Source: Butyrivibrio sp. (GTDB lineage Bacteria > Bacillota > Clostridia > Lachnospirales > Lachnospiraceae). From it: a DNA stretch of 33,657 nt. Positions 22,449 through 31,216 of this stretch are shown here, piece by piece. The notes below the pieces were generated by a model. It was not told the DNA's origin. It saw only the letters and a list, made by a program, of their open reading frames with translations, and searched no databases. Location of the stretch: NCBI GenBank assembly GCA_017413105.1, contig JAFPVA010000053.1, positions 1 to 33,657 on the forward strand. The letters are read 5' to 3'. Every line of letters starts with the position of its first letter. Positions within the stretch are counted from its first letter, which is position 1. Both the position numbers and the translations under genes were made by a program.

Positions 22449-24547
22449 TCCATAGGTCTGTTTAGTTCCTCTGTTCCCTCAAGAACAAATCGGCCATCCT
22501 TTATGATAGTAACGCTGCTGCCATCTTTTCTGACTGCACTGATTTCCCCAAGCTCGTCATAGGGCAGTGTAATATCTGTGTGGCAGTTAAAGTATGCCTT
22601 GTCAGGTTCAGTTTTTCTCTTTATTGACCACTCATTGTCCCTGGCGATGATGCTCTTTCCATCAGGATTAAAGGTCTCATTATCCTCATCGTAGGTATAG
22701 CAGGTATCGCCCACTGCAAAATGCGGTCCTGTCTTCTCAGCAATAAGTATAGGAAGCTTGTCCTCAATGCCAAATTTCCTTGCAACCACATAAGCTGTGG
22801 TGTTGGTTCCGATAGCAAACTCTCCTATAGGAAGAGTATCGTGATTAAAGAGAATGTTTTCCTTTATATATTTGAAATTTTCTTCTTCGGAATCAAAGTT
22901 TGTACATTTATAGGAAGTAATAAATCCGTCTTTAAAGCCAATCTCAAGATTCTTAAAGAACAAACCCTCAAGATAAACTCCTGAAACATGAAGAGTTCCT
23001 TCGGTTCCTGTAAGAACCGGTGAAGTAAATACCTCACCCACAGGAATGTTGACGTCTGCCACACAGTTCTCAAAGTTTGTTTCCTTGGAAGGGTCTTTTA
23101 ACTCATGGAGCATCACCTTCATTACTGTGCGGTTGTCGCCCATGCCCTTTATGATCACATACTCAGCCTCATCCAGAGCATCGATGATCTTCTGCTGGAT
23201 TGTCTGATAAAGCTTATAATCCAAAGTATTGATTCTTACTGTTTCATTGAAAATCTCTTCGAAGTTGTCACCAATCTCAGTCTTTGGGAAAGAAATAATA
23301 GTAAAGCTTCTCTCCTTCATAATGATGTACTCATTCATAATGATGCTGTTCTGAGACTTGTAATCTGTGAGTGCCTTTTGCTGCTCCTTAGTAAGATGAA
23401 CCGCATCCTTATTGGGTACCGGTGAAAATGGCTTCTCACCAAAAGTCTCGATAACAGCAGGTCCTCCAAAGAGCCTTGCCTTATCCTTGTACCTCTCTCC
23501 GGCTGCCCTGGCAGCCTCAAGCTTTCTTGTTATAAGATTTGCATCCAGGAAAAGACCTATATCATCCTTGTGGTCATAATCAAACTGCTTGTTGGGGATT
23601 GCACCGTAGGATGCCCCTCTTCTGGCACTGCCGTCGCTTGTAAACAGTGAACCTGCAATGATCATAAGAGTTGTCTTAAGGTCTATCTTCTCGAAGTTCT
23701 CGATAGCTTTTTTAACAACTCTCTCAAAGCCCAACTCGTAATATATTGCAGCTGTCTTCTTTTTGGTAATATCTTTATTTGTAACCTCAAAGCCGATTCG
23801 ATAACCTTCCGTAAAAGTGAAAGCCATCCTGTCTATTTCTTCCTGAGAAAGGCTGTTTAAATGCTGCGCCATCCTGATCTCATTTTCTGTGATGTACTCA
23901 CCGAACTTATAAAGGTAGCGGACATCAGAAAAATCGCTTGAAAGGATAGCCTCTCTTACAAAGTTCCTGTCACCATCCACCATAGCTGCAAATCTGGAAA
24001 TTCTCTCATCTTCTGTGTAGTCGGATAAAAACCAGTAGATAGTATCTCTGATAGCTGCCGGCTTTGTAGTGCCGCCGTTTTTATCATCGCTAAGGAAGGC
24101 TCCAAATATTTCTATAAAGAGCTCAAGTCTTATCACAATAAAAAAAAGATTGTTCTCAAAGGCCGCTCTGATGATACTTCTAAGCTCAAAGCAAAGAACA
24201 GACAAAAGCTTTCCGTAATCCTCTCCCAGCTGAGCTACTGCAAATGTAGGATTACCATAGCTCTTTTCATAGTTCTCAGGAAGAATATCCTGATAAAGCT
24301 CATGGTTTCTTTTCTTAAGTTCTGAAAGCTCCGCCTTATCAAGACCGCCCTCCTGAATAAAATCATAGTTATCCAGAACCATCAAAAGAAATTCTGTCAT
24401 AGCATGAAAATAAGCATCAAAGCTGCTGTTCTTATCCAGAGCCAGATGCTCATCCTTCATTTCATCAAGACGTTCCCTGCAAAGAGAAAATCTCTCCATT
24501 ATAATTTCATTATCTACTGAAAACTCATAGAAAAGCTCATTTTCCAT
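22430..24547 (-). CDS. Aminopeptidase, M29 family-like, long form
   Basis: The 705-aa protein has an N-terminal region of about 330 residues, mostly helical and not recognised, ahead of an M29-type metallopeptidase domain. Metal ligands expected in M29 are visible: PVGEVFTSP, FNHDTLPIGEFAIGTN, GPHFAVGDTC and NCHTDITLPYDE. These enzymes remove N-terminal residues from peptides in the cytoplasm. The last residues (ECAHS) and the stop come from a mobile element fragment, so the original C-terminus was altered slightly. AGGAG lies before the ATG. It is last in the pyrE operon. Confidence 0.85.
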   Translation of the reverse strand: MENELFYEFSVDNEIIMERFSLCRERLDEMKDEHLALDKNSSFDAYFHAMTEFLLMVLDNYDFIQEGGLDKAELSELKKRNHELYQDILPENYEKSYGNPTFAVAQLGEDYGKLLSVLCFELRSIIRAAFENNLFFIVIRLELFIEIFGAFLSDDKNGGTTKPAAIRDTIYWFLSDYTEDERISRFAAMVDGDRNFVREAILSSDFSDVRYLYKFGEYITENEIRMAQHLNSLSQEEIDRMAFTFTEGYRIGFEVTNKDITKKKTAAIYYELGFERVVKKAIENFEKIDLKTTLMIIAGSLFTSDGSARRGASYGAIPNKQFDYDHKDDIGLFLDANLITRKLEAARAAGERYKDKARLFGGPAVIETFGEKPFSPVPNKDAVHLTKEQQKALTDYKSQNSIIMNEYIIMKERSFTIISFPKTEIGDNFEEIFNETVRINTLDYKLYQTIQQKIIDALDEAEYVIIKGMGDNRTVMKVMLHELKDPSKETNFENCVADVNIPVGEVFTSPVLTGTEGTLHVSGVYLEGLFFKNLEIGFKDGFITSYKCTNFDSEEENFKYIKENILFNHDTLPIGEFAIGTNTTAYVVARKFGIEDKLPILIAEKTGPHFAVGDTCYTYDEDNETFNPDGKSIIARDNEWSIKRKTEPDKAYFNCHTDITLPYDELGEISAVRKDGSSVTIIKDGRFVLEGTEELNRPMDECAHS

Positions 24548-24577
24548 ATCACTACGCTCCTATAACAAATCAAATGT

Positions 24578-24952
24578 TCAAAAAACTCCAAAGCCCAAAA
24601 GCAGTAAAAACACAACGAAAATCACAGCTATAGAGTTAAGGGTTATTCCCAGGTTTGGAAATATTTTGAATATATCCTTCTCAAACTTGGACATGATACC
24701 AAGAACTAATCCCGCAACAGAAAATATCGCCGCAAGAAAAGCCCCTGCGGCGTATTGTATCAAAGCCTGTCCACCATTTTTATAAGAAAAAAAGACTGCA
24801 CTTACAAGGGCAGCTACAGAAATAAGACCCAGGACCGCTGACATGATTCCCTTCTCAGGATGTCTGTTGTCAGTAAACATATAGCGGTCTCTGACCGGTT
24901 CCAACTTCTTTATGTGAATATGAAATTTGGATTTGCCTTTCCCCTTGGCCAT
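24578..24952 (-). CDS. DUF6142-like membrane protein, 124 aa
   Basis: It starts MAKGKGKSKFHIHIKKLEPV, then three to four hydrophobic segments (GIMSAVLGLISVAALVSAVF; YAAGAFLAAIFSVAGLVLGI; NLGITLNSIAVIFVVFLLLL). The frame is open upstream to 25123. The ATG at 24952 was chosen because GAGGAG precedes it and because the upstream part runs through a hairpin. The family is known as DUF6142, without a known role. It lies between a 50-aa membrane protein and the aminopeptidase. Confidence 0.7.
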   Translation of the reverse strand: MAKGKGKSKFHIHIKKLEPVRDRYMFTDNRHPEKGIMSAVLGLISVAALVSAVFFSYKNGGQALIQYAAGAFLAAIFSVAGLVLGIMSKFEKDIFKIFPNLGITLNSIAVIFVVFLLLLGFGVF

Positions 24953-25067
24953 GTAGCGCTCCTCATGTATATGTTGATAATATACGCATGGCTTCTCTTC
25001 GCTCTCGCCATGCTGCATCCATTCGGAATCCGCACTATCGTGCTGCTTCCTCATGTCTGCTTCATCT

Positions 25068-25115
25068 GCAAGGTCCCTCATTATTTTGTGCAAGCACAAT
25101 AATGAGGGACCTTGC
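25068..25115. repeat. Perfect 18-bp hairpin between two small membrane genes
   Basis: GCAAGGTCCCTCATTATT (25068-25085) and AATAATGAGGGACCTTGC (25098-25115) are exact reverse complements, with GTGCAAGCAC at the apex. No T tract follows, so it is unlikely to be a plain terminator. A second long hairpin with a similar apex is at 25308-25344. Confidence 0.8.
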
Positions 25116-25126
25116 ATCTTCATATT

Positions 25127-25279
25127 TCATATTATCACGTTTTTGCGGCTTCCTAAGATCTTAGCTCCGCTGATGATAAGGAGTACTCCTGCAGCGATTC
25201 CCGCAACGATTGAAATTACTCCGAATGCAATATTTAAAGCTCCTGCCCCACCAAGTACCTTATATGTATGCTCGTTCAT
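25127..25279 (-). CDS. Small membrane protein, 50 aa
   Basis: The ORF reads MNEHTYKVLGGAGALNIAFG and then a glycine- and alanine-rich hydrophobic stretch (VISIVAGIAAGVLLIISGAK) ending in ILGSRKNVII. Two membrane helices are likely. GGGG and AGG precede the ATG. It resembles short hypothetical proteins of Lachnospiraceae. It lies between pyrE and the DUF6142 gene, bracketed on both sides by long hairpins. Confidence 0.65.
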   Translation of the reverse strand: MNEHTYKVLGGAGALNIAFGVISIVAGIAAGVLLIISGAKILGSRKNVII

Positions 25280-25307
25280 CCTATTCACCCCTTTGTATTC
25301 ATTTCAT

Positions 25308-25344
25308 AAACATAGTTTTTTGTGCAATCACAAAAACTATGTTT
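25308..25344. repeat. Long hairpin between pyrE and the 50-aa gene
   Basis: AAACATAGTTTTTTGTG (25308-25324) and CACAAAAACTATGTTT (25329-25344) pair along about 16 bp with one bulged base. Ten bases after the pyrE stop, it may be a leaky terminator. It shares TTTTGTGCAA..CACAA at the apex with the hairpin at 25068-25115. Confidence 0.7.
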
Positions 25345-25353
25345 ACTCATTCC

Positions 25354-26031
25354 TTATCTCGCTCCGTACTCCGCATAATACTCATCAATGGCCTTCTTGA
25401 TTTCCTTGTTAAGAAGAACCTCACCGTCGATAGGTCTGTTGTAGAGATAGTTTACAACATCCTCCATGGTTACAATAGCGCTGGCGCCAAAGCCATATCT
25501 CTCCTTAATTTCATCAAGGGCGCTCATATCTGAATCCTGGCCCTTCTCCTGTCTGTTAAGAGAGACCATAAGTCCAACGATATCGCAGTCAGCCTGCTCC
25601 TGAATGATCGGCACTGTTTCCTCGATACTCTTACCTGAAGTAGTAACGTCCTCAATAATAAGAACTCTGTCTCCATCACGAAGCTTACTTCCAAGAAGAA
25701 TTCCCTTGTCTCCGTGGTCCTTTATCTCTTTTCTGTTAGAGCAGTATCTGATCTCTCTGCCGTAAAGCTCACTGATTGCCATGCTTGTAGCTACAGCCAG
25801 CGGAATTCCCTTGTATGCAGGTCCAAAGAGAACATCGAACTCAAGGCCAAAATTATCATGAATAGCCCTTGCATAGTAGTTACCAAGCTTTTTGAGCTGA
25901 GCTCCTGTAACATATGCTCCCGCATTCATAAAAAAAGGTGACTTGCGGCCACTTTTCAAGGTGAACTCACCGAATTTCAGAACATTACTGTCCACCATAA
26001 ATTCGATAAACTCTTCTTTGTATCTTTCCAT
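25354..26031 (-). CDS. pyrE: Orotate phosphoribosyltransferase
   Basis: The 225-aa enzyme joins orotate to PRPP, giving OMP. The PRPP-binding motif VLIIEDVTTSGKSIEE and the family start FGEFTLKSGRKSPFFMN are clear. ATG at 26031 was chosen because AAGGAG lies ten bases before it; a GTG at 26040 is too close to that site. It is divergent from pyrF, whose enzyme takes the next step. Confidence 0.96.
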   Translation of the reverse strand: MERYKEEFIEFMVDSNVLKFGEFTLKSGRKSPFFMNAGAYVTGAQLKKLGNYYARAIHDNFGLEFDVLFGPAYKGIPLAVATSMAISELYGREIRYCSNRKEIKDHGDKGILLGSKLRDGDRVLIIEDVTTSGKSIEETVPIIQEQADCDIVGLMVSLNRQEKGQDSDMSALDEIKERYGFGASAIVTMEDVVNYLYNRPIDGEVLLNKEIKKAIDEYYAEYGAR

Positions 26032-26083
26032 ACCCCTCACACTCCTTTATACATCTATAACTATAAATGATGACTTTTGGCAT

Positions 26084-26112
26084 ATTATAACACCCAATAA
26101 TAATATGCACAA
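26084..26112 (-). promoter_or_regulatory. pyrE promoter
   Basis: TTGTGC (26107-26112) and TATAAT (26084-26089) with a 17-base spacer on the minus strand, and TG one base before the -10 (extended -10). Confidence 0.6.
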
Positions 26113-26120
26113 ATCATATC

Positions 26121-26149
26121 TATATATTATTATAGAAAAAGTGTATACT
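26121..26149 (+). promoter_or_regulatory. Possible pyrF promoter
   Basis: TATACT at 26144-26149 is a fair -10, 28 bases before the ATG. The -35 (TATATA at 26121) is poor. No PyrR-type leader was recognised. Confidence 0.35.
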
Positions 26150-26177
26150 TGAAAAAACTGATGACGAGGTGAAGAAC

Positions 26178-27101
26178 ATGATTTCAAAACTTATTGACAA
26201 AATTGTTGCCACTAACGCTCCGATTGTAGTTGGTCTCGACCCCAAACTGGATTTTGTTCCTGAGGCCATGAAGAAAAGATGTTTTGAAGAAAAAGGCGAG
26301 AATCTTGAAGGTGCAGCGGAAGCCTTCTGGCAGTTTAATAAGGAAATAATCGATCATATCTATGATATAGTTCCTGCAGTAAAGCCCCAGATTGCAATGT
26401 ATGAGGAACTGGGAATTCCCGGACTTATTACCTTCAAAAAGACTGTTGAGTATTGCAAAGAGAAAGGTCTGATAGTTATCGGTGATATCAAGCGCGGCGA
26501 CATCGGCTCTACCTCCGAGTCCTATGCAGTAGGCCATCTTGGCTCTGTAAAAATCGGAGAAAAGACTTTCCGCGGCTTCGAGGAAGACTTTGCAACAGTT
26601 AACCCATATCTTGGTTCTGACGGTGTTAAGCCTTTCATCAACGTATGTAATAAAGAAGACAAGGGAATCTTCGTTCTGGTAAAGACATCAAATCCATCCA
26701 GTGGAGAATTCCAGGACAGACTTATTGATGGACGCCCTCTCTACGAGCTGGTTGGCGAGCAGGTTGAAAAATGGGGCCTTGAATCCATGGATGGTTCTTA
26801 CTCAAATGTTGGTGCTGTTGTCGGTGCGACCTATCCGGAAATGGGCAAAATACTCCGTGACATCATGCCACATGCCTACATCCTTGTTCCGGGCTATGGT
26901 GCCCAGGGCGGCAAGGGAAAAGACCTTGTGCATTTCTTTAATAAAGACGGCCTTGGTGCCATCGTCAATTCCTCCCGTGGAATTATCGCAGCCTGGAAAA
27001 ATGAGGCCTACAAAGAATTTGCTGATGGCCGTGTAGGAGAAGCCGCAAGAGCTGCTGCTCTCGACATGAAGACCGACATTGAATCAGCTCTCAAAGCCTG
27101 A
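26178..27101 (+). CDS. pyrF: Orotidine 5'-phosphate decarboxylase, long type
   Basis: The 307-aa enzyme turns OMP into UMP. VVGLDPKLDF and GDIKRGDIGSTSE hold the catalytic Asp and Lys residues. The length and PGYGAQGG motif belong to the longer type of PyrF (mycobacterial-like), not the 230-aa type. The ATG at 26178 is chosen since GAGGTG stands at a good distance; an in-frame GTG lies nine bases earlier. It is the only clear plus-strand gene here, divergent from pyrE. Confidence 0.97.
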   Translation: MISKLIDKIVATNAPIVVGLDPKLDFVPEAMKKRCFEEKGENLEGAAEAFWQFNKEIIDHIYDIVPAVKPQIAMYEELGIPGLITFKKTVEYCKEKGLIVIGDIKRGDIGSTSESYAVGHLGSVKIGEKTFRGFEEDFATVNPYLGSDGVKPFINVCNKEDKGIFVLVKTSNPSSGEFQDRLIDGRPLYELVGEQVEKWGLESMDGSYSNVGAVVGATYPEMGKILRDIMPHAYILVPGYGAQGGKGKDLVHFFNKDGLGAIVNSSRGIIAAWKNEAYKEFADGRVGEAARAAALDMKTDIESALKA

Positions 27102-27117
27102 ATCATAAAAACATAGC

Positions 27118-27260
27118 ACAAGAAAGAATGTCGCTCGCGACATTCTCGCGCCGAGCGCGGTTGCATTTATGCAACATTTACCTATCGCGCGATGTGCGCA
27201 TCCATAGCGGAGCGTTTTTTATGATATAGGAATTTCGGAGAAATTTCCTATATCATAAAA
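27118..27260. repeat. Cluster of palindromes after pyrF
   Basis: GAATGTCGC/GCGACATTC (27126-27145), GTTGCAT/ATGCAAC (27160-27175), a GC-rich patch with CGCGCGATGTGCGCATC, and a very long hairpin at 27217-27260 (TTTTATGATATAGGAA and its complement, one bulge). GC content is well above that of the surrounding noncoding DNA. No ORF. Confidence 0.7.
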
Positions 27261-27261
27261 T

Positions 27262-27312
27262 AAGAACCCGACCTTTTGACTGTCTGATCAGTCCATAAGG
27301 GAACGGGTTCTT
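27262..27312. terminator. Bidirectional terminator between pyrF and the response regulator
   Basis: AAGAACCCG (27262-27270) and CGGGTTCTT (27304-27312), with inner stems CCTT/AAGG and GACTG/CAGTC. A T run follows on the plus strand and TTATTTTATG on the minus strand. Confidence 0.85.
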
Positions 27313-27321
27313 TTTCATATC

Positions 27322-28092
27322 TTATCTTTTACGATTTGCGTAGGTTATAAAGAAGTCATCGATGGCTCCTATAAGTTTTTCTTTTGGCATGGACTTTAGC
27401 AGATATTTCTCTGGCTTTAGTCCCACAACCTTCATAACACTTTCCTTATCATCCTTGGCCGTAAGGAATATTACCGGCATATCCTTAAGATTACTTGAAT
27501 TGCGGATTTCTTTCAACACATCAGGTCCGCTCATAACAGGCATCTCATAATCAAGCAGGATAAGGTCTACCGGATTCTGGGCCAGAAATGACATCGCTAT
27601 TTTTCCTGAACTTGCCATGTAAACACGGTATTTTACCGAGAGCCAGGTTCTCATCATACGCAGCATTGCACCATCATCATCTATGATAAGAATCTTTTTC
27701 TTTAGATTCTCATCCAGGACACTGTAGTCAACTACAGAATCCAGATACTCTGCCAAAAGCTTAACATCCAGAGGACGCAGGTAGGTCTCCTGGATTTTTT
27801 CCTTGGCTATATATGAAAGTCCCAGTGTCAGCTCCTCTTTGTTGCCGATGAGGTATAAAAGGAACCTCTCTGTGTCGATAGCATCATTGATGTAGCATAA
27901 TGCCTTTGCATCGTCTACAGTCATGTCTCCCATATAAAGCAGATATATCTTTGGCTTATCCGGAAGATCCTTTATTTCGTTTTCCTGCGGTGCCACACAA
28001 GTAACGTTGTATTTTTCTTTTTCCAGTCCTCTCTCAATAGCATTAACCATGAAACTCTTCGGATTTCCAATCAGTAATACACGCTTATCCAT
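27322..28092 (-). CDS. Response regulator with pseudo-receiver and receiver, no output domain
   Basis: The 256-aa protein has an N-terminal receiver-like part (KRVLLIGNPKSFMVNAIERG) that lacks the acidic pocket. A real receiver domain follows from about residue 128 (KILIIDDDGAML) with the phosphoacceptor in LLDYEMPVMSG, the Thr in FLTAK and the Lys in LLKSMP. No DNA-binding or enzymatic domain follows, so it must act by protein contact. ATG at 28092 is preferred, with AAAGG before it; an open frame to 28155 would run into the kinase gene. It is last in the larB operon. Confidence 0.85.
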   Translation of the reverse strand: MDKRVLLIGNPKSFMVNAIERGLEKEKYNVTCVAPQENEIKDLPDKPKIYLLYMGDMTVDDAKALCYINDAIDTERFLLYLIGNKEELTLGLSYIAKEKIQETYLRPLDVKLLAEYLDSVVDYSVLDENLKKKILIIDDDGAMLRMMRTWLSVKYRVYMASSGKIAMSFLAQNPVDLILLDYEMPVMSGPDVLKEIRNSSNLKDMPVIFLTAKDDKESVMKVVGLKPEKYLLKSMPKEKLIGAIDDFFITYANRKR

Positions 28093-28123
28093 TTTATGCC
28101 TTTCCGCTACAAAAGCTTTACAA

Positions 28124-31100
28124 TCAAAGGATCTCCAATAATCCATCCCTGTCAACAGCCGCCAATAACCTCTTTATCTCTTTATGCTTAGCCTTGTAAT
28201 CCGGCGGTATTCTGTATTCTTCAAGCATCTGCATGATATCTTCCGCGCTGTCAAAATAGGAAGCTGAAATAAATTCCTTAATTGAGCCATAAGCTCCTTC
28301 CAGTTCCGCAGGATCTATCATTTCCTTGCTGCTGTCCTCTTCATCCTCATGGGCTAAAGACTTAAGCTTTGTCAGATAGCTTCTGTAAAGAGAAAGAAGC
28401 TCCGGAGTAAGGTCTATTATTTCCTCTATCCAGTTATCATTGCCACACTTCTCAAGATATTCGGCCCTTTCAGAAAGATCTATGGCACCGATGGCTTTGG
28501 CAGAGCTCTTTAAACCATGAACATAAATAGTGTAATTCGGTATATCTTTTTCCCTGAAATACTTCTCTATAAGGCCTGAGCGCTCATCGATTGCAAGTCG
28601 GAAGTCCTTCATGACATCCACAGCAGCTGCCGCAGATCCGCATCTTTCGATGGCGTATTCTATATCCACGCCTGAGACCTTAAGAAGCTCCTGCATAGCA
28701 GCCTTCTCTTCCTCGTTGGTCTGATCAGCATTGGATACAAAATTTTCATCTCCGGGCTTTGATACCTTATCCTTAGGCAGATAAAAAAGTATCATTTCTT
28801 CGAGTTTGCCCGGATCAACCGGCTTACTCATATAGTTATCAAAGCCTTCTTTATAGTACATTTCCCTGGATCCGGAAATTGCTTTTGCCGTAAGTGCCAC
28901 CACCGGGGTCTCCAGATTTATGTTGCCTTCCATTTCCTTCATTGCATGGAAAGTCTGGATTCCATCCATCTCCGGCATTCTGTGATCAAGGAAAATTATG
29001 TCATATTTAGTCTCTTTTACCTTCTCAAGAGCTTCCATACCACTGGTCGCTGTATCAACCTGTAACATGGTCCTCTTTAGGAGTCCCACGATAACCGTAA
29101 GATTTGTCCTGGTATCATCAACCACCAGTATCTTTCCATCAGGTGCATGGAAGGTTTCCTGATAATCTGCAGTATTCTTAATGGTTTCCTTATAAGTTGC
29201 TGCGAAGTCTCCTATAGGTTCGTAATTAACCACCCTCTGCTGCAGTTCAAAAGAAAATATACTTCCCTTTCCGTATTCACTCTGGACATTGAGCTTGGAA
29301 TCCATCATATTAAGAAGGCTGTTCACAATATTGATTCCAAGTCCGGTTCCTTCAATGGTCCTGTTTCTCTTTTCATCAATTCTCTCAAAGGCTGTGGAAA
29401 GTTTACCTATATCCTCTTCCTTGATTCCTATACCGGTGTCTGTAACCTTAACCTTGATCATTATGTTGTCAAGGTCCTCCGGCTCCATGATCTCCTCAGC
29501 CGGTTCCACCTCCTCATAATCAATATCCAGGGTAACGCTTCCCTCTTCGGTATATTTTATAGCATTGGTAACGATATTGAGGATACACTGCTTTAATCTT
29601 ACCTCGTCTCCATAAAGGATATGAGGAATGTCCTTATTTACATTTACATTAAATGCCAGATTCTTGTCTTTTGCTCTCATGGAAGCCATGTTCACAAGGT
29701 CATTCACCAGTGAACTGACCTCATATTCCACAGGGATGATCTCCATTTTCCCCGCTTCGATCTTGGAGAAGTCAAGGATATCATTTATCAGAGCCAAAAG
29801 AGTCTTACCTGATCCCTGAATATCCCTGGCATAGCCAAGAATTGATTCATCATTGCTTTCTCTTAAGATCATCTCGTCAAAGCCAAGTACCGCATTGATA
29901 GGAGTTCTGATCTCATGCGAGATATTGGAAAGGAATCTGCTCTTTGCCTCATTGGCAGATTTTTCAACTTCCAGCTGATCCTCGATGCTCTGCCTGGATT
30001 TCACAAGATCGATGTACTCCATAAGCCTGTAGAACGTCAGGTCTATGGCATGATACAGTTCCTCAATCTCATCCTTCGTACTTATGCTGAGGTTATGAAC
30101 CTCTCCCACCTTATCATTTAATTCAAGGTCATTGGAATTATAGATATCAGAAACCGCCGAGGACAAATTCCTTATAGGGTCAGCTATTCTCTTTTGGGCA
30201 TACCGGTTCACGAAAATTGCCAGTGGAATAACTATGATGGAAATAAGCATGGCAAGCTTAACACTGAATTGGGAGTCCTTAAGGCCAAGGTTCATGGCAT
30301 ATTTTTCCTCGGCGTCAACGGACATCTCATATTCTCTCTCGAGCCTGAAGCTTACCCTGCTCTCAAGAAGCTCTGCATTGTTGATATAATCCCAGTCTTC
30401 TTCAATGTTCACCACATATTCCTTGGAGGCATTTACATACTTCATGGTGGGAACAAGGGTGTTGGAAGCTATCTCGGCGGAAATTCCAAGAATGATTGCC
30501 TCAACCACGATAACCTGCATGACAACCTTTCCTATCCTGGATCTCCCCTCCACCTCATAGCGGTCATCATCATTAAGAATCTCCGGGTCTACATAATACC
30601 TTCCATTGCTAAAAAGAAGTTTCTTCTCATCAGGAAGTTTTTTGTATAAGAAATAGATTATCAAACATCCCGCAAAACATCCGGGAAGCTCATTAAAAAA
30701 GTATTGCAGGAACTTTATAGAAGTGACAGTACTTACATCTTTTCCGGAAAGAAGCCACAATAATATGGGCCAGAATACACCGGTCTCAAGTTGCAAAAGA
30801 ATCATCACCAGACCTGCTTTATACCATCTGTCAAAAAAACTTTTTCTCGTAAAAACATCTACGGTACAGGCCACTAAAAGAAAAATAAAGGTCAGGTACG
30901 AGAAGCTGCTGTACACAATCGTTTTATACAGGAAAAGAATAAGCACACTTATCATACCGGGTACCGCTCCTCCAAGGGCCGTCACTAGCATGATAGGAAT
31001 GTATTTAAAGGTATAGGCTATTCCTGACTGAAGATAATTATCCGCATTAACATACAGAATGTGATTGTTATAGGTAATATGGATAATAGTTGCAATAACA

Positions 31101-31174
31101 ACCATAAACGCTTGTAAAAAGACCTTGTTGGAAAAAATATTTTTCAGGGATAATCTTTTCTTTTTTCTCTTCAT
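28124..31174 (-). CDS. Hybrid sensor histidine kinase with receiver and HPt domains
   Basis: The 1016-aa protein has an N-terminal bundle of about six membrane helices (residues 15-230, without a known sensor name). An outside loop follows (about 245-305), then another helix (312-328) and a HAMP-like linker. Next come HisKA with SNISHEIRTPINAVLG (His near 420) and HATPase (NIVTNAIKYT near 536, DTGIGIKEED). A receiver follows (VVDDTRTN near 685, LDHRMPEMDG near 728), then an HPt domain with VHGLKSSAKAIG (His near 886). This is a full four-step phosphorelay in one chain. AGAGG stands before the ATG. It begins 42 bases after the hydrogenase stop. Confidence 0.93.
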   Translation of the reverse strand: MKRKKKRLSLKNIFSNKVFLQAFMVVIATIIHITYNNHILYVNADNYLQSGIAYTFKYIPIMLVTALGGAVPGMISVLILFLYKTIVYSSFSYLTFIFLLVACTVDVFTRKSFFDRWYKAGLVMILLQLETGVFWPILLWLLSGKDVSTVTSIKFLQYFFNELPGCFAGCLIIYFLYKKLPDEKKLLFSNGRYYVDPEILNDDDRYEVEGRSRIGKVVMQVIVVEAIILGISAEIASNTLVPTMKYVNASKEYVVNIEEDWDYINNAELLESRVSFRLEREYEMSVDAEEKYAMNLGLKDSQFSVKLAMLISIIVIPLAIFVNRYAQKRIADPIRNLSSAVSDIYNSNDLELNDKVGEVHNLSISTKDEIEELYHAIDLTFYRLMEYIDLVKSRQSIEDQLEVEKSANEAKSRFLSNISHEIRTPINAVLGFDEMILRESNDESILGYARDIQGSGKTLLALINDILDFSKIEAGKMEIIPVEYEVSSLVNDLVNMASMRAKDKNLAFNVNVNKDIPHILYGDEVRLKQCILNIVTNAIKYTEEGSVTLDIDYEEVEPAEEIMEPEDLDNIMIKVKVTDTGIGIKEEDIGKLSTAFERIDEKRNRTIEGTGLGINIVNSLLNMMDSKLNVQSEYGKGSIFSFELQQRVVNYEPIGDFAATYKETIKNTADYQETFHAPDGKILVVDDTRTNLTVIVGLLKRTMLQVDTATSGMEALEKVKETKYDIIFLDHRMPEMDGIQTFHAMKEMEGNINLETPVVALTAKAISGSREMYYKEGFDNYMSKPVDPGKLEEMILFYLPKDKVSKPGDENFVSNADQTNEEEKAAMQELLKVSGVDIEYAIERCGSAAAAVDVMKDFRLAIDERSGLIEKYFREKDIPNYTIYVHGLKSSAKAIGAIDLSERAEYLEKCGNDNWIEEIIDLTPELLSLYRSYLTKLKSLAHEDEEDSSKEMIDPAELEGAYGSIKEFISASYFDSAEDIMQMLEEYRIPPDYKAKHKEIKRLLAAVDRDGLLEIL

Positions 31175-31216
31175 ATAAGCCTCTGTCAGCTATATAAGAC
31201 CACCATTTACGAGTTT

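Noticed and set aside
24953-25123. 57-residue N-terminal extension of the DUF6142 protein
   Set aside because: It reads through an exact hairpin, is not family-like, and the ATG at 24952 has GAGGAG before it.
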